A stretch of 64,000 nucleotides of DNA from Alicyclobacillus hesperidum (GCF_900107035.1 NZ_FNOJ01000003.1:62001-126000); one strand, 5' to 3'. Numbered from the stretch's first letter, positions 11,338 through 20,633 are shown. The notes: a model not told the origin generated them from the sequence alone. Program-made: numbers and translations.

Positions 11338-12450
11338 TTACAACAAACTGTCGATTGGCGTGTACGACAGCTGTAGAGCGTCTGCGACCGCCTGATATGT
11401 CACACGGCCCTTATATACATTCACGCCGCGCGCCAAGGCCGGATCCATCCGCAAGGCGGCCTCTGTACCAGCGGCCAAGCGCAACGCATACGGAGCCGTC
11501 GCATTCGTCAGAGCGAGCGTCGACGTCCGCGGTACCGCTCCCGGAATGTTGGCGACCGCATAATGCAACACACCATATTTTTCGAAGACCGGATTGCTAT
11601 GCGTCGTGATGCGATCAATCGTCGCGATCGATCCGCCTTGGTCGATGGCGACGTCTACGACAACACCACCGCGATTCATCTGTTGCACCATTTCGTCTGT
11701 GACGATCTTTGGCGCCCGAGCTCCGGGAATCAGCACTGCGCCTACAAGTAAATCCGAACCCGCGATGTGTTCACGCAAATTGTACGGGTTAGACATCACC
11801 GTGCGCACGCGCCCCGCGAACAGATCATCCAACTCGCGCAAACGGGCCGGATTGTTGTCGAACAACGTCACGTCCGCACCCATCCCGACTGCAACGCGCG
11901 CCGCATTGGTGCCAACAATGCCGCCACCGACGATCACGACGCGGGCGGGCGGCACCCCGGGCACACCGCCGAGCAATACGCCACGTCCGCCATGAGCCTT
12001 CTCCAGAAAATGCGCACCAATTTGAATCGACATCCGGCCAGCGACTTCCGACATCGGCGTAAGCAAAGGCAGCGAGCGATCCGCCAATTGAACCGTTTCG
12101 TAGGCGATGGCCGTAACACCGGCATCCATTAATGCCCTCGTCAACTCCGGCTCGGGCGCCAAGTGCAAATAGGTGAACAGCACCAAGTCCGACCGGAAAT
12201 AGGCATATTCAACCGGTTGCGGTTCTTTCACCTTCATGATCATCTGCGAGGTCTTCCACACGGTCTCTGCATCGGGTACCACCGTTACGCCCGCAGCCAC
12301 ATAATCCGCATCTTCAAACCCACTGCCTAGTCCAGCTCCCGCCTCGATCCGAACATCGTGCCCGGCCGCCACGAGAGCATGTCCCGCAGCTGGCGTAATG
12401 GCAACGCGGTTTTCGTTGTCCTTGATTTCTTTCGGTATGCCAATAATCAC
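11338..12450 (-). CDS. ald: Alanine dehydrogenase
   Basis: The 370-residue enzyme interconverts L-alanine and pyruvate plus ammonia with NAD. The start IIGIPKEIKDNENRVAITPAA, the catalytic-region MKVKEPQPVEY, HLAPEPELTRALMD and the NAD-binding VVIVGGGIVGTNAARVAVGMGA are typical. GTG 12450 follows AAGGGGAG and fits the family N-terminus; the open frame upstream is not coding. Alanine catabolism is important for sporulation and germination in bacilli (known for the family). Confidence 0.95.
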   Translation of the reverse strand: MIIGIPKEIKDNENRVAITPAAGHALVAAGHDVRIEAGAGLGSGFEDADYVAAGVTVVPDAETVWKTSQMIMKVKEPQPVEYAYFRSDLVLFTYLHLAPEPELTRALMDAGVTAIAYETVQLADRSLPLLTPMSEVAGRMSIQIGAHFLEKAHGGRGVLLGGVPGVPPARVVIVGGGIVGTNAARVAVGMGADVTLFDNNPARLRELDDLFAGRVRTVMSNPYNLREHIAGSDLLVGAVLIPGARAPKIVTDEMVQQMNRGGVVVDVAIDQGGSIATIDRITTHSNPVFEKYGVLHYAVANIPGAVPRTSTLALTNATAPYALRLAAGTEAALRMDPALARGVNVYKGRVTYQAVADALQLSYTPIDSLL

Positions 12451-12565
12451 GTGCGTTTCTCCCCTTGGCCGCGAACAGCCTGTACAACAAGCAGCCGAGC
12501 CAGATTCTCCTCGTCTTACGATCCCAGTGTACTGACCTCCTTCGACAAACGCAACGAAGGCAGGC

Positions 12566-12832
12566 TTAGTCGTCCGAGTCAGAGGTGGCGACCCGGCGCG
12601 ATCGGACCCTGCGGTGGCGCGGTCGCGACACTTCCGCCAACTCGTCCTGATGCTCGACAATCCACTCTTGGATGCGCTTGACGTCACTTGGACCAATACG
12701 CCAGTTGCGATCCTGAAACACAAACGATTCACCGGTCAAATCGTTTGCCAAGGCATCGACAGCCTGACGAATGTACGAGACCGGCACATGCAACATCTCC
12801 GCCAGCTCGGAGATCGAAAAACGCGTAGTCAC
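12566..12832 (-). CDS. Small helix-turn-helix protein
   Basis: The 88-residue protein opens FSISELAEMLHVPVSYIRQAVDALAND, a helix-turn-helix resembling MerR/excisionase-type DNA-binding domains, and ends in an Arg-rich then Asp-rich tail. GTG 12832 follows GAGGTGA. It lies 15 bp behind the anti-sigma gene, as the third gene of the ECF sigma operon. The exact function and family are not known to me. Confidence 0.65.
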   Translation of the reverse strand: MTTRFSISELAEMLHVPVSYIRQAVDALANDLTGESFVFQDRNWRIGPSDVKRIQEWIVEHQDELAEVSRPRHRRVRSRRVATSDSDD

Positions 12833-12847
12833 AGAGAGTCACCTCAA

Positions 12848-13837
12848 CTAGGACTGTACAAGCGGCGCTTCAACCGCCAAGACGTGTGGCGTGCGGCTGA
12901 AAAAGTCAGATTGATTGGTCGACAACACGCGAAAAGCGACCTGAATATGTTGACCCGGCTCAACGACCGAAGGCCAGCTTTCCCCTGGAATCTCAGGTGT
13001 CATGTGGAACAAGAAGCGAATGCTATCTGCCGCTAAAAAGCTTTCGCCGGCCTTTTTCGAAAACCAGATCACCGCGCGCGTTTGGCGCAAGTCAATCGGC
13101 GCATTCGTAGGATTCCACAAGGTTGCATTCACCTGCACAGACTGCCAGTTGGCGCCCGCAACCGTCGGGCGTGGCGTCAGCTGCACGTTGGTCACAGTGA
13201 GCGAGCTTTTCTGCCAAATGATATCTGCCTGATTCGGCGCCACCTTGTGAGCTAAATAGAACACCAAGTGAGGCGTTTCCGCAAGTGCCTCGGAACCGTT
13301 GGCATGCGGCCCTGACGGGTGAAATCCCCACTTCACGGTCTGCCCAGGCATCATTGCCGCACTAGGCGCGTTGACAAATGTCAGCCAGTTTTCTGTACGT
13401 GTCCCTTGCGGCGTAAACGAAAGCACGCCAAATACTTGTGGTTCGAGTATCGGATGTTCCGATACATTTTTCAACGTGGCAATCACGCACGAGTTTTTCG
13501 GCTCCCCAGGCAGCGTTCCAATGTGGACGTCGGTAATTGCAATCGGCGCTTTGGCGAGCGGGTATGCGGCGGCGGCAGTAGCGCGCATAAGCGTTTGCTG
13601 ATGCGCTGATTGTGCCTTTTTCGACATAGGTGCCGTCAAGGTGAACGTCAGCGCGATGGCAACGCATGCGGCAAGAGCGCCGACTGTGCCAAAAACTGCC
13701 CATCGCGGCCTGCGCGTTCTCCTGCTTGACTGTTGTGCCCTGACAGCGGCCAGGATGCTGTCCTTGAGCTCGGGACGAAACGGCACATCAGCCCGTCCCT
13801 TCATTCTTTCGCGCAACTCGTTGTCATCCTCGTTCAT
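12848..13837 (-). CDS. Putative membrane-anchored anti-sigma factor
   Basis: The 329-residue protein has a charged cytosolic N-terminus of about 45 residues, one membrane helix (about 47-69) and a 260-residue extracytoplasmic part with two similar halves (…LTFVNAPSAAMMPGQTVKWGF… and …FHMTPEIPGESWPSVVEPG…). Its ATG overlaps the sigma gene stop by 4 bp (ATGA). The anti-sigma role follows from gene order and topology; no zinc-binding HxxxCxxC motif is present, so it is not a classic ZAS protein. Confidence 0.75.
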   Translation of the reverse strand: MNEDDNELRERMKGRADVPFRPELKDSILAAVRAQQSSRRTRRPRWAVFGTVGALAACVAIALTFTLTAPMSKKAQSAHQQTLMRATAAAAYPLAKAPIAITDVHIGTLPGEPKNSCVIATLKNVSEHPILEPQVFGVLSFTPQGTRTENWLTFVNAPSAAMMPGQTVKWGFHPSGPHANGSEALAETPHLVFYLAHKVAPNQADIIWQKSSLTVTNVQLTPRPTVAGANWQSVQVNATLWNPTNAPIDLRQTRAVIWFSKKAGESFLAADSIRFLFHMTPEIPGESWPSVVEPGQHIQVAFRVLSTNQSDFFSRTPHVLAVEAPLVQS

Positions 13838-14382
13838 CGCCCTTCCCCCTCCCCTATGAGCGCCTTTTGTAACAGAAGGCGACCGCGGTGCAACCGGGTA
13901 CGCACTGTTTGGTCATTAATCCCAAGTACGGAAGCGATCTCGGCACTCGATAAGTCGTTTCCGTAGTACAATTCGACGACTTCGCGGTACATCTCCGGCA
14001 AGCTACGCACCGCCCGCCAAACCTCGTCCCGCTCCAATCGCTGCTCGACGATGCGCGCCGTATCATGAGTAACGGGCAAGCTCGTCAACAATTCGCCATC
14101 GTCAATCAATTCATGGCGAACGCTCCACGAACGCAACACGTCCTTGGCTCGATTTGCTGTAATGGCCAGCAACCACGTTTTGATGGAACTTTGCCCTTGA
14201 AAACTTGCATAGTTCTGCCAAGCGCGCAAAAACACGTCCTGCGCGATGTCTTCCGCCTTGTGATAGTTGTGCACATAGGAATATGCAAGGCGAACAACGT
14301 CTTGACCGTATGCGTCCATCCACTGCTCGAGCAACGCCGCAGCGGGCAGTTCCGCCGAGCTTTGTTGACGCATCTTTCTCAT
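13834..14382 (-). CDS. ECF-family RNA polymerase sigma factor
   Basis: The protein is about 182 residues, with region 2 (VVRLAYSYVHNYHKAEDIAQDVFLRAW) and region 4 (MYREVVELYYGNDLSSAEIASVLGINDQTVRTRLHRGR). ATG 14382 has AAGGGG at about eight bases; ATG 14388 is an alternative two codons upstream. It is coupled to the anti-sigma gene. A candidate self-recognised promoter lies upstream. The stimulus is unknown. Confidence 0.92.
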   Translation of the reverse strand: MRKMRQQSSAELPAAALLEQWMDAYGQDVVRLAYSYVHNYHKAEDIAQDVFLRAWQNYASFQGQSSIKTWLLAITANRAKDVLRSWSVRHELIDDGELLTSLPVTHDTARIVEQRLERDEVWRAVRSLPEMYREVVELYYGNDLSSAEIASVLGINDQTVRTRLHRGRLLLQKALIGEGEGR

Positions 14383-14419
14383 GTTCATACCCCTTCAACG
14401 CCACTTCCCTACCTCATTT

Positions 14420-14446
14420 GACGAGGCAACGGTACAGGATGTGACA
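14420..14446 (-). promoter_or_regulatory. Candidate ECF-type autoregulated promoter
   Basis: On the minus strand TGTCAC (14446-14441), a 17-bp spacer and CGTC (14423-14420) resemble ECF promoters (TGWAAC…CGWC) and precede the sigma gene. The -35 has one mismatch in the AAC core. Confidence 0.45.
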
Positions 14447-14451
14447 CGCGG

Positions 14452-14479
14452 TTGATTGTTCGGTAAAACGTGCTACACT
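14452..14479 (+). promoter_or_regulatory. Sigma-A promoter of pyrD
   Basis: TTGATT (14452-14457), a 16-bp spacer and TACACT (14474-14479) lie 33 bp before the pyrD start. Confidence 0.65.
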
Positions 14480-14512
14480 TGCCAACAGACTCGACTATGA
14501 TCGGAGGACGTT

Positions 14513-15574
14513 ATGTACCCGCTTGCGCGTTTCCTTTTGTTTCGGCTGACAGCGGAACAGGCCCATCACCTTGTGCTCGACCAACTCGCCAAGCACCCTG
14601 CGCTCGCGAAGCTAGCCGCGCCTAAGTGGCAACCTTCGCCCCGCCTTGCTCAGGAAGTGCTGGGCCTTTCCTTCGCCCATCCGATTGGGCTTGCAGCAGG
14701 CCTGGACAAAGACGCTATTGCCGTGGACGGCCTGTTTCAATGCGGCTTTTCTTTTCTCGAAGTAGGAACGGTGACACCCCTGCCCCAACCCGGCAACGAA
14801 AAACCTAGGTTATTTCGTTTAAAATCAGACGAAGCGTTGATCAACCGCATGGGATTTAATAATCAGGGCGCAGCGAACCTTGCCAATCGCTTGCGTGCCA
14901 ACCAAATGCGGCGCGGCCCGATTGGCGTGAATATCGGCAAGAACAAAATCACGCCTAACGACGAGGCTATTTCCGATTACGTGAAAGCACTAAAGGCCGT
15001 CGCAGACGTCGCGGACTATATCGCCGTCAACATCAGTTCGCCAAATACACCCGGGTTGCGCGACTTACAAAGCGTTTCGTTCTTGCTCGATTTGCTTGCG
15101 GCCATCGAGCCTGTCCGGGCAAGCCACAATCTGCCGGTCTTTGTGAAAATTTCACCCGATCTCGCCGATGAAAGCGTGATCGCGATTGGACAAGCCTTGG
15201 CCAATTCGCCATATGCGTTAAACCTCGGCCTCATTGCCACAAACACCACTGTCGAACGCGGGGGCCTCAGGAGCAAGGAACGGAGCGAAGGAGGCGGCCT
15301 CAGTGGCAAACCTCTTGCGGATCGCTCGACCGCCGTCGTTCGCTTGCTCGCCGGAGCTGTCGCTCGGAAATTACCAATTATAGGTTGCGGTGGCGTTTTC
15401 ACAGCCGCCGATGCCTACGCCAAAATTCGAGCTGGCGCCAGCCTTGTGCAAATTTACACCTCATTTATTTATCGCGGTCCGCAAGTCGTTCGGGAAATCG
15501 CAGAAGGATTGGACAAGTTGTTGGAGGCCGACGGCTTTCACCACGTTCAGGAGGCCATTGGTGCAGATCTTTGA
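14513..15574 (+). CDS. pyrD: Dihydroorotate dehydrogenase, class 2 (quinone)
   Basis: The 353-residue FMN enzyme oxidises dihydroorotate in pyrimidine synthesis. The N-terminal amphipathic segment MYPLARFLLFRLTAEQAHHLVLD is the membrane/quinone tunnel of class 2 enzymes. GLAAGLDKDA, INRMGFNNQG, NISSPNTPGLR (catalytic Ser) and GCGGVFTAADAY are all seen. The class is unlike the NAD-linked PyrD/PyrK of B. subtilis, and the gene stands alone rather than in a pyr operon. CGGAGG precedes ATG 14513. Confidence 0.95.
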   Translation: MYPLARFLLFRLTAEQAHHLVLDQLAKHPALAKLAAPKWQPSPRLAQEVLGLSFAHPIGLAAGLDKDAIAVDGLFQCGFSFLEVGTVTPLPQPGNEKPRLFRLKSDEALINRMGFNNQGAANLANRLRANQMRRGPIGVNIGKNKITPNDEAISDYVKALKAVADVADYIAVNISSPNTPGLRDLQSVSFLLDLLAAIEPVRASHNLPVFVKISPDLADESVIAIGQALANSPYALNLGLIATNTTVERGGLRSKERSEGGGLSGKPLADRSTAVVRLLAGAVARKLPIIGCGGVFTAADAYAKIRAGASLVQIYTSFIYRGPQVVREIAEGLDKLLEADGFHHVQEAIGADL

Positions 15575-15596
15575 CTGCGAAGCAAGTGCAGCCATA

Positions 15597-15619
15597 GGCC
15601 GCAGGTAAATGCTGCGGCC
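15597..15619. terminator. Hairpin between pyrD and fabI
   Basis: GGCCGCAG and CTGCGGCC form an 8-bp GC-rich stem with a 7-base loop between the two convergent genes. There is no long T-run. Confidence 0.5.
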
Positions 15620-15648
15620 AGAAAACATGTATGGCATGCCCGAACCAA

Positions 15649-16425
15649 TTAGAAGCCCACAGTGTGGTATCCTCCATCGACATGAATGACTTCCCCTGTG
15701 ATACCTTTGCTTAAATCGCTTACGAGAAACGCCGTTGCGTCGCCGACCTCTTTGGCGGTCACGTTGCGCTTAAGCGGAGAACGCTCTTCGACGGCGTGGA
15801 GAACGTCGTTAAAGCCGCGCACCCCTTTGGCCGCAAGTGTGCGAATGGGACCTGCGGAAATGGCGTTTACGCGAATGCCAAGAGGACCAAGATCCGCAGC
15901 CAGGTAACGCACCGCGGACTCAAGCGCCGCTTTGGCCACACCCATCACGTTATAGTTGGGAACTGCGCGCTCCGCCCCGAGGTAGCTCATCGTCACGATG
16001 CTGCTGCCTTCTTTAAGCAAGGGACGGGCTGCGCGGCTGACCGCGACCAGCGAATACGCACTGGTGCTGTGCGCAAACCAAAAACCGTCGCGCGACGTCT
16101 GTACAAACTCGCCTTGCAAATCTTCAACGCGCGCATGCGCAATGGAGTGCACCAATCCGTCGATGCGGTCCGTGTAGCGCCCGATCTCGCTGAACGCCTG
16201 CTCGATGGACACATCGTCGTTAACATCGCACTGGACAATATGCGGCTCCATATCTGGCAACGCGTCGGCACACAGTTTTCGTAACTGTTCGCCAGCCCTT
16301 TCGCTACGGTATGTAAATATCAGATGCGCGCCCAGGCGTCGCGCGGACTCCGCCACCGCCCAAGCAATGCTACGGCGATTGGCAACGCCCATGATCACGA
16401 CTGTCTTTCCTGCCAACAAAGTCAA
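15649..16425 (-). CDS. fabI: Enoyl-[acyl-carrier-protein] reductase FabI
   Basis: This NADH-dependent reductase (258 residues) performs the last step of fatty-acid elongation. [18 protein letters not shown] is the FabI cofactor motif and the [12 protein letters not shown] segment holds the Tyr-x6-Lys pair; [14 protein letters not shown] precedes it. The TTG start at 16425 follows AAGGAAG by about six bases. A promoter lies upstream. It is convergent with pyrD. Confidence 0.95.
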   Translation of the reverse strand: MTLLAGKTVVIMGVANRRSIAWAVAESARRLGAHLIFTYRSERAGEQLRKLCADALPDMEPHIVQCDVNDDVSIEQAFSEIGRYTDRIDGLVHSIAHARVEDLQGEFVQTSRDGFWFAHSTSAYSLVAVSRAARPLLKEGSSIVTMSYLGAERAVPNYNVMGVAKAALESAVRYLAADLGPLGIRVNAISAGPIRTLAAKGVRGFNDVLHAVEERSPLKRNVTAKEVGDATAFLVSDLSKGITGEVIHVDGGYHTVGF

Positions 16426-16458
16426 ACGGATCTTCCTTTCACGACAAATCTTCCTCCA

Positions 16459-16487
16459 TGTATACCATCTACGAGGACAACGGTAAA
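16459..16487 (-). promoter_or_regulatory. Sigma-A promoter of fabI
   Basis: On the minus strand TTTACC (16487-16482), a 17-bp spacer and TATACA (16464-16459) precede fabI by 33 bp. No FapR site was recognised. Confidence 0.6.
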
Positions 16488-16526
16488 CAGCCGAACACGG
16501 ATTTTCTCTCTCGGCTCACTGGAAAT

Positions 16527-16556
16527 TTGGAAATTGCCAAGCTTCTGCGCTACAAT
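16527..16556 (+). promoter_or_regulatory. Promoter of the superoxide dismutase gene
   Basis: TTGGAA (16527-16532), an 18-bp spacer and TACAAT (16551-16556) lie 40 bp before the start codon. Confidence 0.6.
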
Positions 16557-16596
16557 ACTAGTGGATTTTGATCTGACTTTTAAGGAGGCTTGCGCA

Positions 16597-17208
16597 ATGG
16601 CATATCAACTCCCACCTTTGCCGTACGCTTTCGATGCGCTTGAACCGCACATCGATGCCCTGACGATGGAGATCCACCATGACCGTCACCATGGTACGTA
16701 TGTAACAAACGTCAACAAGGCTATCGAAGGTCACGCGGATCTGGAATCAAAAACGGTTGAGCAACTCATTAGCAATCTCGACGCTGTGCCAGAAGACATT
16801 CGCACTGCTGTCCGCAACAACGGCGGTGGCCATGCGAATCACAGCATGTTCTGGCAACTTCTTTCCCCCAATGGCGGCGGCGAACCAACCGGCAAACTCG
16901 GCGATGCCATCCGCCAAACGTTTGGCAGCTTTGACGCGTTCAAGCAACAGTTCGCGGCTGCAGCGGCTGGCCGTTTCGGCAGCGGTTGGGCTTGGTTGGT
17001 CGTCGACAATGGCAAATTGGCCATCATGAGCACAGCGAACCAGGACAACCCGCTCATGGAAGGCAAAAAGCCAGTTCTCGGCCTCGATGTTTGGGAGCAT
17101 GCGTACTACCTCAAGTACCAAAACAAGCGCCCAGATTATATCGCTGCATTCTGGAACGTCGTCAACTGGGATCAAGCCAACAAGAATTACGAAGCCGCAC
17201 TTTCTTAA
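16597..17208 (+). CDS. Superoxide dismutase, Mn/Fe type
   Basis: The 203-residue protein has the canonical metal ligands: H27 in [11 protein letters not shown], the His of [11 protein letters not shown], and Asp and His in [28 protein letters not shown] and GSGWAWLVV are the usual Mn-SOD blocks, so Mn is the likely metal, though cambialism cannot be excluded. AAGGAGG precedes ATG 16597. There is no signal peptide, so it is cytosolic. Confidence 0.95.
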   Translation: MAYQLPPLPYAFDALEPHIDALTMEIHHDRHHGTYVTNVNKAIEGHADLESKTVEQLISNLDAVPEDIRTAVRNNGGGHANHSMFWQLLSPNGGGEPTGKLGDAIRQTFGSFDAFKQQFAAAAAGRFGSGWAWLVVDNGKLAIMSTANQDNPLMEGKKPVLGLDVWEHAYYLKYQNKRPDYIAAFWNVVNWDQANKNYEAALS

Positions 17209-17233
17209 TTGCCTTGCCATATACATTGTGACA

Positions 17234-17264
17234 ACAGCCACTGCCCTTAGCGGACAGTGGCTGT
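17234..17264 (+). terminator. Hairpin after sod
   Basis: ACAGCCACTG (17234-17243) pairs with CAGTGGCTGT (17255-17264). It lies 25 bp after the sod stop; no T-run follows. Confidence 0.5.
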
Positions 17265-17389
17265 CGTTGCATAAACATGGATATTTGGTGGCTCATGGGA
17301 AATTCTGAATCGGGAACACTATCTGCGGTATGGGGTTCGTAACCCTGGTCTTCCCAAGTCGGACAGTTCCCCCGTAGGAGGATTCATCC

Positions 17390-18724
17390 ATGAGCGTATT
17401 GACCATTCTTCGCAATGCACGCATTTTCGCTCCTAAGGAATTAGGCGTACAGGACATTTTGCTTGGCGATCGCCACATCCTCGCCATTGGCCGCGACATT
17501 TCGCTACATGGAAGCGTCGATGTCGACGTGATCGATCTCGATGGACAATACGTCTTCCCTGGCCTTATCGATCAACATGTGCACATGGCAGGAGGAGGCG
17601 GCGAAGGCGGCTTTCACTACCGCACGCCAGAGATTTCCCTCTCCCACTTGACCGTCGCCGGCGTAACCACGGCCGTAGGCGTCCTTGGCACCGACGGCGT
17701 GACCAGGAGTACGAAGGAACTTCTTGCGAAAGCGAATGGCCTTGATTTTGAGGGCATTACAACGTACATCTACTGTGGAGCCTATCAAGTTCCGACGCGC
17801 ACCATCACGGGCACACCCCGCTCAGACATCGTACTCATCGATAAGGTCGTAGGAGTCGGCGAGATCGCCATCTCGGACTCAAGATCGAGTCACCCTGACG
17901 AACACGAGATCGCCGAGTTGGTATCTGAGGCTCATGTCGGTGGCCTTCTTTCCGGCAAAGCTGGCGTCGTACATTTCCACGTGGGCGACGACAACGACCA
18001 CCTAGATCTCCTGCACCGCGTTGCAAAGCGCACGCAATTGCCGCGAACAGTCTTCGTTCCAACGCACCTCAACCGCAATCCGGGTCTCTTAGAGGCAGCC
18101 ATCGAATGGGGCAAAGCTGGCGGCCTTTGCGATGTCACATCAGGCATTCGTCCGGACAATCACGACCATATCTCCGTCAAACCGTCGAAGGCCATTGTCA
18201 AGTTGCTCGATGCTGGTGTTCACGAGGCCTATATCACGATGAGTTCGGATAGCAACGGCTCGTCCCCTATTTTCGATGAACAAGGACGACTCGTGGCGAT
18301 GGGCATTGGTAGCGTGGCAACGCTCTGGGAAGAGACTGCGGACTTGATTCGCGAGGAAGGAATGCCGGTGGAGCAAGCCATTTCGATCGTCACGCGCAAC
18401 GTCGCACGCGTCCTCAAACTCCGCCATAAAGGGAAGATCCAGTCGGGTTGTGATGCAGATTTAATCATTTGCGACGACAAGTTGCAGATTGAACGGGTGT
18501 TTGCAAAAGGAAAATCCGTCGTCGAGGACGGCAAACCAACGGTCTTTGGCACATTCGAAGACGCGTCGCGCGTACCTGGATCACCTGACTCGCGCAAGCA
18601 AGCGGGTACACGGGACGACCGGCGCGATCGCCCGATGATTGACCCATCTCGCGAAGACGATGATGCGTTCCCTGATCGCGATGAACGGCAACAGCAATCC
18701 CGTCGCCGCCATTACTGCTGCTGA
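17390..18724 (+). CDS. iadA: Isoaspartyl dipeptidase (beta-aspartyl peptidase) with charged C-terminal tail
   Basis: This amidohydrolase-fold metallopeptidase cleaves isoaspartyl dipeptides left by protein ageing. Metal ligands appear as H63/H65 in DQHVHMAGGGGEGG, H197 in FHVGDDNDH, H226 in VPTHLNRN and D287 in SSDSNGS. The bridging position reads GVGEIAISD (E158), where the E. coli enzyme is recalled to use a carboxylated Lys. The usual family length is about 390; here an extra 50 or so residues, full of Arg and Asp, end in RRRHYCC. GTAGGAGG precedes ATG 17390. Confidence 0.9.
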   Translation: MSVLTILRNARIFAPKELGVQDILLGDRHILAIGRDISLHGSVDVDVIDLDGQYVFPGLIDQHVHMAGGGGEGGFHYRTPEISLSHLTVAGVTTAVGVLGTDGVTRSTKELLAKANGLDFEGITTYIYCGAYQVPTRTITGTPRSDIVLIDKVVGVGEIAISDSRSSHPDEHEIAELVSEAHVGGLLSGKAGVVHFHVGDDNDHLDLLHRVAKRTQLPRTVFVPTHLNRNPGLLEAAIEWGKAGGLCDVTSGIRPDNHDHISVKPSKAIVKLLDAGVHEAYITMSSDSNGSSPIFDEQGRLVAMGIGSVATLWEETADLIREEGMPVEQAISIVTRNVARVLKLRHKGKIQSGCDADLIICDDKLQIERVFAKGKSVVEDGKPTVFGTFEDASRVPGSPDSRKQAGTRDDRRDRPMIDPSREDDDAFPDRDERQQQSRRRHYCC

Positions 18725-18733
18725 GGCTCGCGC

Positions 18734-19363
18734 TCAGCCATGGTAGCGAATCATCTGTAATACCTCTTCACGCATACGCACATCTTCTTCGTAGCGACCG
18801 CGGGCGGCCAACGTCATGGTACGGCTGCCCGGTTTGCGTATACCGCGCATGTTCATGCACAGGTGTTCTGCATCGACGACGACCAACACGCCTTCGGCCT
18901 GTAACTCGGATACCAATACATCCGCAATCTCATTTGTCATCCGCTCTTGCACCTGTGGCCGTTTCGCGACAACGTCGACAAGGCGAGCCAATTTCGATAG
19001 ACCCGTCACAACGTTTGCATGCGGTAAATAAGCGACATGTGCCGTTCCGAAAAACGGGAGAAGATGGTGTTCGCACATCGAGTAAAACGGAATGTCCCGC
19101 ACCAATACCATCTCTCCGTGCTCCACATGAAAGCGCGCACTCAACTCTTCTCTCGGATCCTGGTGCAACCCCGCGAAAATTTCCGCGTACATGCGTGCGA
19201 CGCGGGCTGGCGTATCGATAAGGCCTTCCCGATCCGGATCTTCTCCGACCGCTTCCAAGATGGTGCGTACGGCCTGTTCGATGCGAGCCATATCGATCCT
19301 AGGCTTGTCCAACGGGAAAACCGCCTCCTGCTTGTCATTGGTGTCAACATGAGACGTTGTCAC
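18734..19363 (-). CDS. folE: GTP cyclohydrolase I
   Basis: The 209-residue enzyme makes dihydroneopterin triphosphate, the first step of folate synthesis. [32 protein letters not shown] and [16 protein letters not shown] carry the Zn and substrate residues. GTG 19363 follows GGGAGGT. It converges on iadA with only 9 bp between. folB lies apart at 31.2-31.6 kb. Confidence 0.96.
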   Translation of the reverse strand: MTTSHVDTNDKQEAVFPLDKPRIDMARIEQAVRTILEAVGEDPDREGLIDTPARVARMYAEIFAGLHQDPREELSARFHVEHGEMVLVRDIPFYSMCEHHLLPFFGTAHVAYLPHANVVTGLSKLARLVDVVAKRPQVQERMTNEIADVLVSELQAEGVLVVVDAEHLCMNMRGIRKPGSRTMTLAARGRYEEDVRMREEVLQMIRYHG

Positions 19364-19395
19364 TACGTTACCTCCCTGTCCGATCCCTGCATCTG

Positions 19396-19440
19396 CGGCC
19401 GCAGTTTCGTCGAGGACATCCCAAACGGCCGCAGCTTCGT
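19396..19440. repeat. Two 15-bp direct repeats upstream of folE
   Basis: CGGCCGCAGTTTCGT (19396-19410) and CGGCCGCAGCTTCGT (19426-19440) differ at one base and start exactly 30 bp apart, about three helical turns. They lie 33-77 bp upstream of folE. A regulatory role is possible but unproven. Confidence 0.5.
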
Positions 19441-19445
19441 TACGA

Positions 19446-20633
19446 TTAGACTGGCGAACAGTCTACACCACTGTCCGGAAATTGAACAGTGTTATACAAT
19501 CCGCCCCACAGCTTAACCTGTGCGATATAGGATGCTGCCGGACAACTTGCGTAATATGCAATGTAGCCTTTAATATTCGCTCCAGACACCTCCGGCTGAT
19601 TGCCAGCGATTGGAGCAATTGCAATAAATGCCGGAAGATCCAGCTTGGCGAGTTGATAGGTCGAATACTGCCACTGGTTCGCATAGAATGCGGCCTGCAA
19701 TTCGCTATTGACGCTGTGTACACCAGCCGCGAAACCATTGATGAACGATTGAAAATCGGCGGCCGTCGTCGCAGGACTATTGTATCCTTCCGGATCCAAA
19801 ATCACAAAGTTAGGTCGCCGCGAACCTGGATATTTCGCGATTTGCTGCGCAGCGTACACACCGCCATCGTACCCGGCCTGATAATACGTCGTGCCGGATT
19901 GCGGCCAACTGACCGTCCAAAACGACAACCACCATGCATTTGAAGCGGATGCCTCTAAAGCCTTGGCGACAAGCACATCCGGCTCGTTTGCCACGACGTG
20001 TGTGTAGGGACTTGCCTGCGTGCCCAGGGCCGCCGTCACCGCGATGCCTGGCCACGCCTGCTGCAAGGCGGTCATGACTTCGGCTTCCGTCGTAAACGAC
20101 GCATAAATCCCCACCGATGGAGCCGTCACCTTGGACGTAGGGTCAACGGACGTCGTTTTCACAGAAACCGTCGCAACGCTCGGCGAGGCCCCCCGCACGC
20201 AGACGCTCTGTGGTACCTCTTGTTGCGGCATCGCCTTGTAACCGCGCGGAAACGTGCCGTGAACCGCGTAGTATGCCAACATAACCGCGAGCGTCAGACT
20301 GTCAAGACTTGTATAACCAGCCGCATTCACCACGTAGTTAGCCCGCGCCTCGGCAATGCCCCGGCCGCTCGGTTCCAGTTCAAACGGTGTGTGACCCCCA
20401 GCCATAGCCGCCGGGTTCGACCAATCACAAGGATTATAGTAAAGAGAATAAAGAGCGGCCCCTCCTACCGCAATGACCAAGGTCGAGGCGTTGGCTGCCA
20501 TCTTCCATGCCGTTTGAAAGTTGCCCGTGCAATTCGCATACGGAATGCCCGCGACGTCCGCGGCCGCATAGCACTTCACTAAGTCCCCTGTCGTTGCGGC
20601 ATATAGGTAAACGTGACTCGCGCTCACTGTCAT
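19446..20633 (-). CDS. Unrecognised 395-residue protein, possible glycoside-hydrolase-like fold
   Basis: I do not recognise this protein with confidence. The N-terminal part ([22 protein letters not shown]…) looks like a compact domain. The C-terminal half has TIM-barrel-like strand motifs: [24 protein letters not shown] (acidic pair at a strand end), [14 protein letters not shown] and [14 protein letters not shown], as in GH25-like or DUF1906-like enzymes. There is no signal peptide. ATG 20633 follows GAGAGGGGA. It is divergent from the GDSL hydrolase and could be a spore or wall protein; that is speculation. Confidence 0.6.
   Translation of the reverse strand: MTVSASHVYLYAATTGDLVKCYAAADVAGIPYANCTGNFQTAWKMAANASTLVIAVGGAALYSLYYNPCDWSNPAAMAGGHTPFELEPSGRGIAEARANYVVNAAGYTSLDSLTLAVMLAYYAVHGTFPRGYKAMPQQEVPQSVCVRGASPSVATVSVKTTSVDPTSKVTAPSVGIYASFTTEAEVMTALQQAWPGIAVTAALGTQASPYTHVVANEPDVLVAKALEASASNAWWLSFWTVSWPQSGTTYYQAGYDGGVYAAQQIAKYPGSRRPNFVILDPEGYNSPATTAADFQSFINGFAAGVHSVNSELQAAFYANQWQYSTYQLAKLDLPAFIAIAPIAGNQPEVSGANIKGYIAYYASCPAASYIAQVKLWGGLYNTVQFPDSGVDCSPV

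Noticed and set aside
17280-17389. T-box or known riboswitch before iadA
   Set aside because: No T-box AGGGTGGNACCGCG motif and no match to TPP, FMN, SAM, lysine or glycine riboswitch cores was seen; only a generic structured leader is noted.
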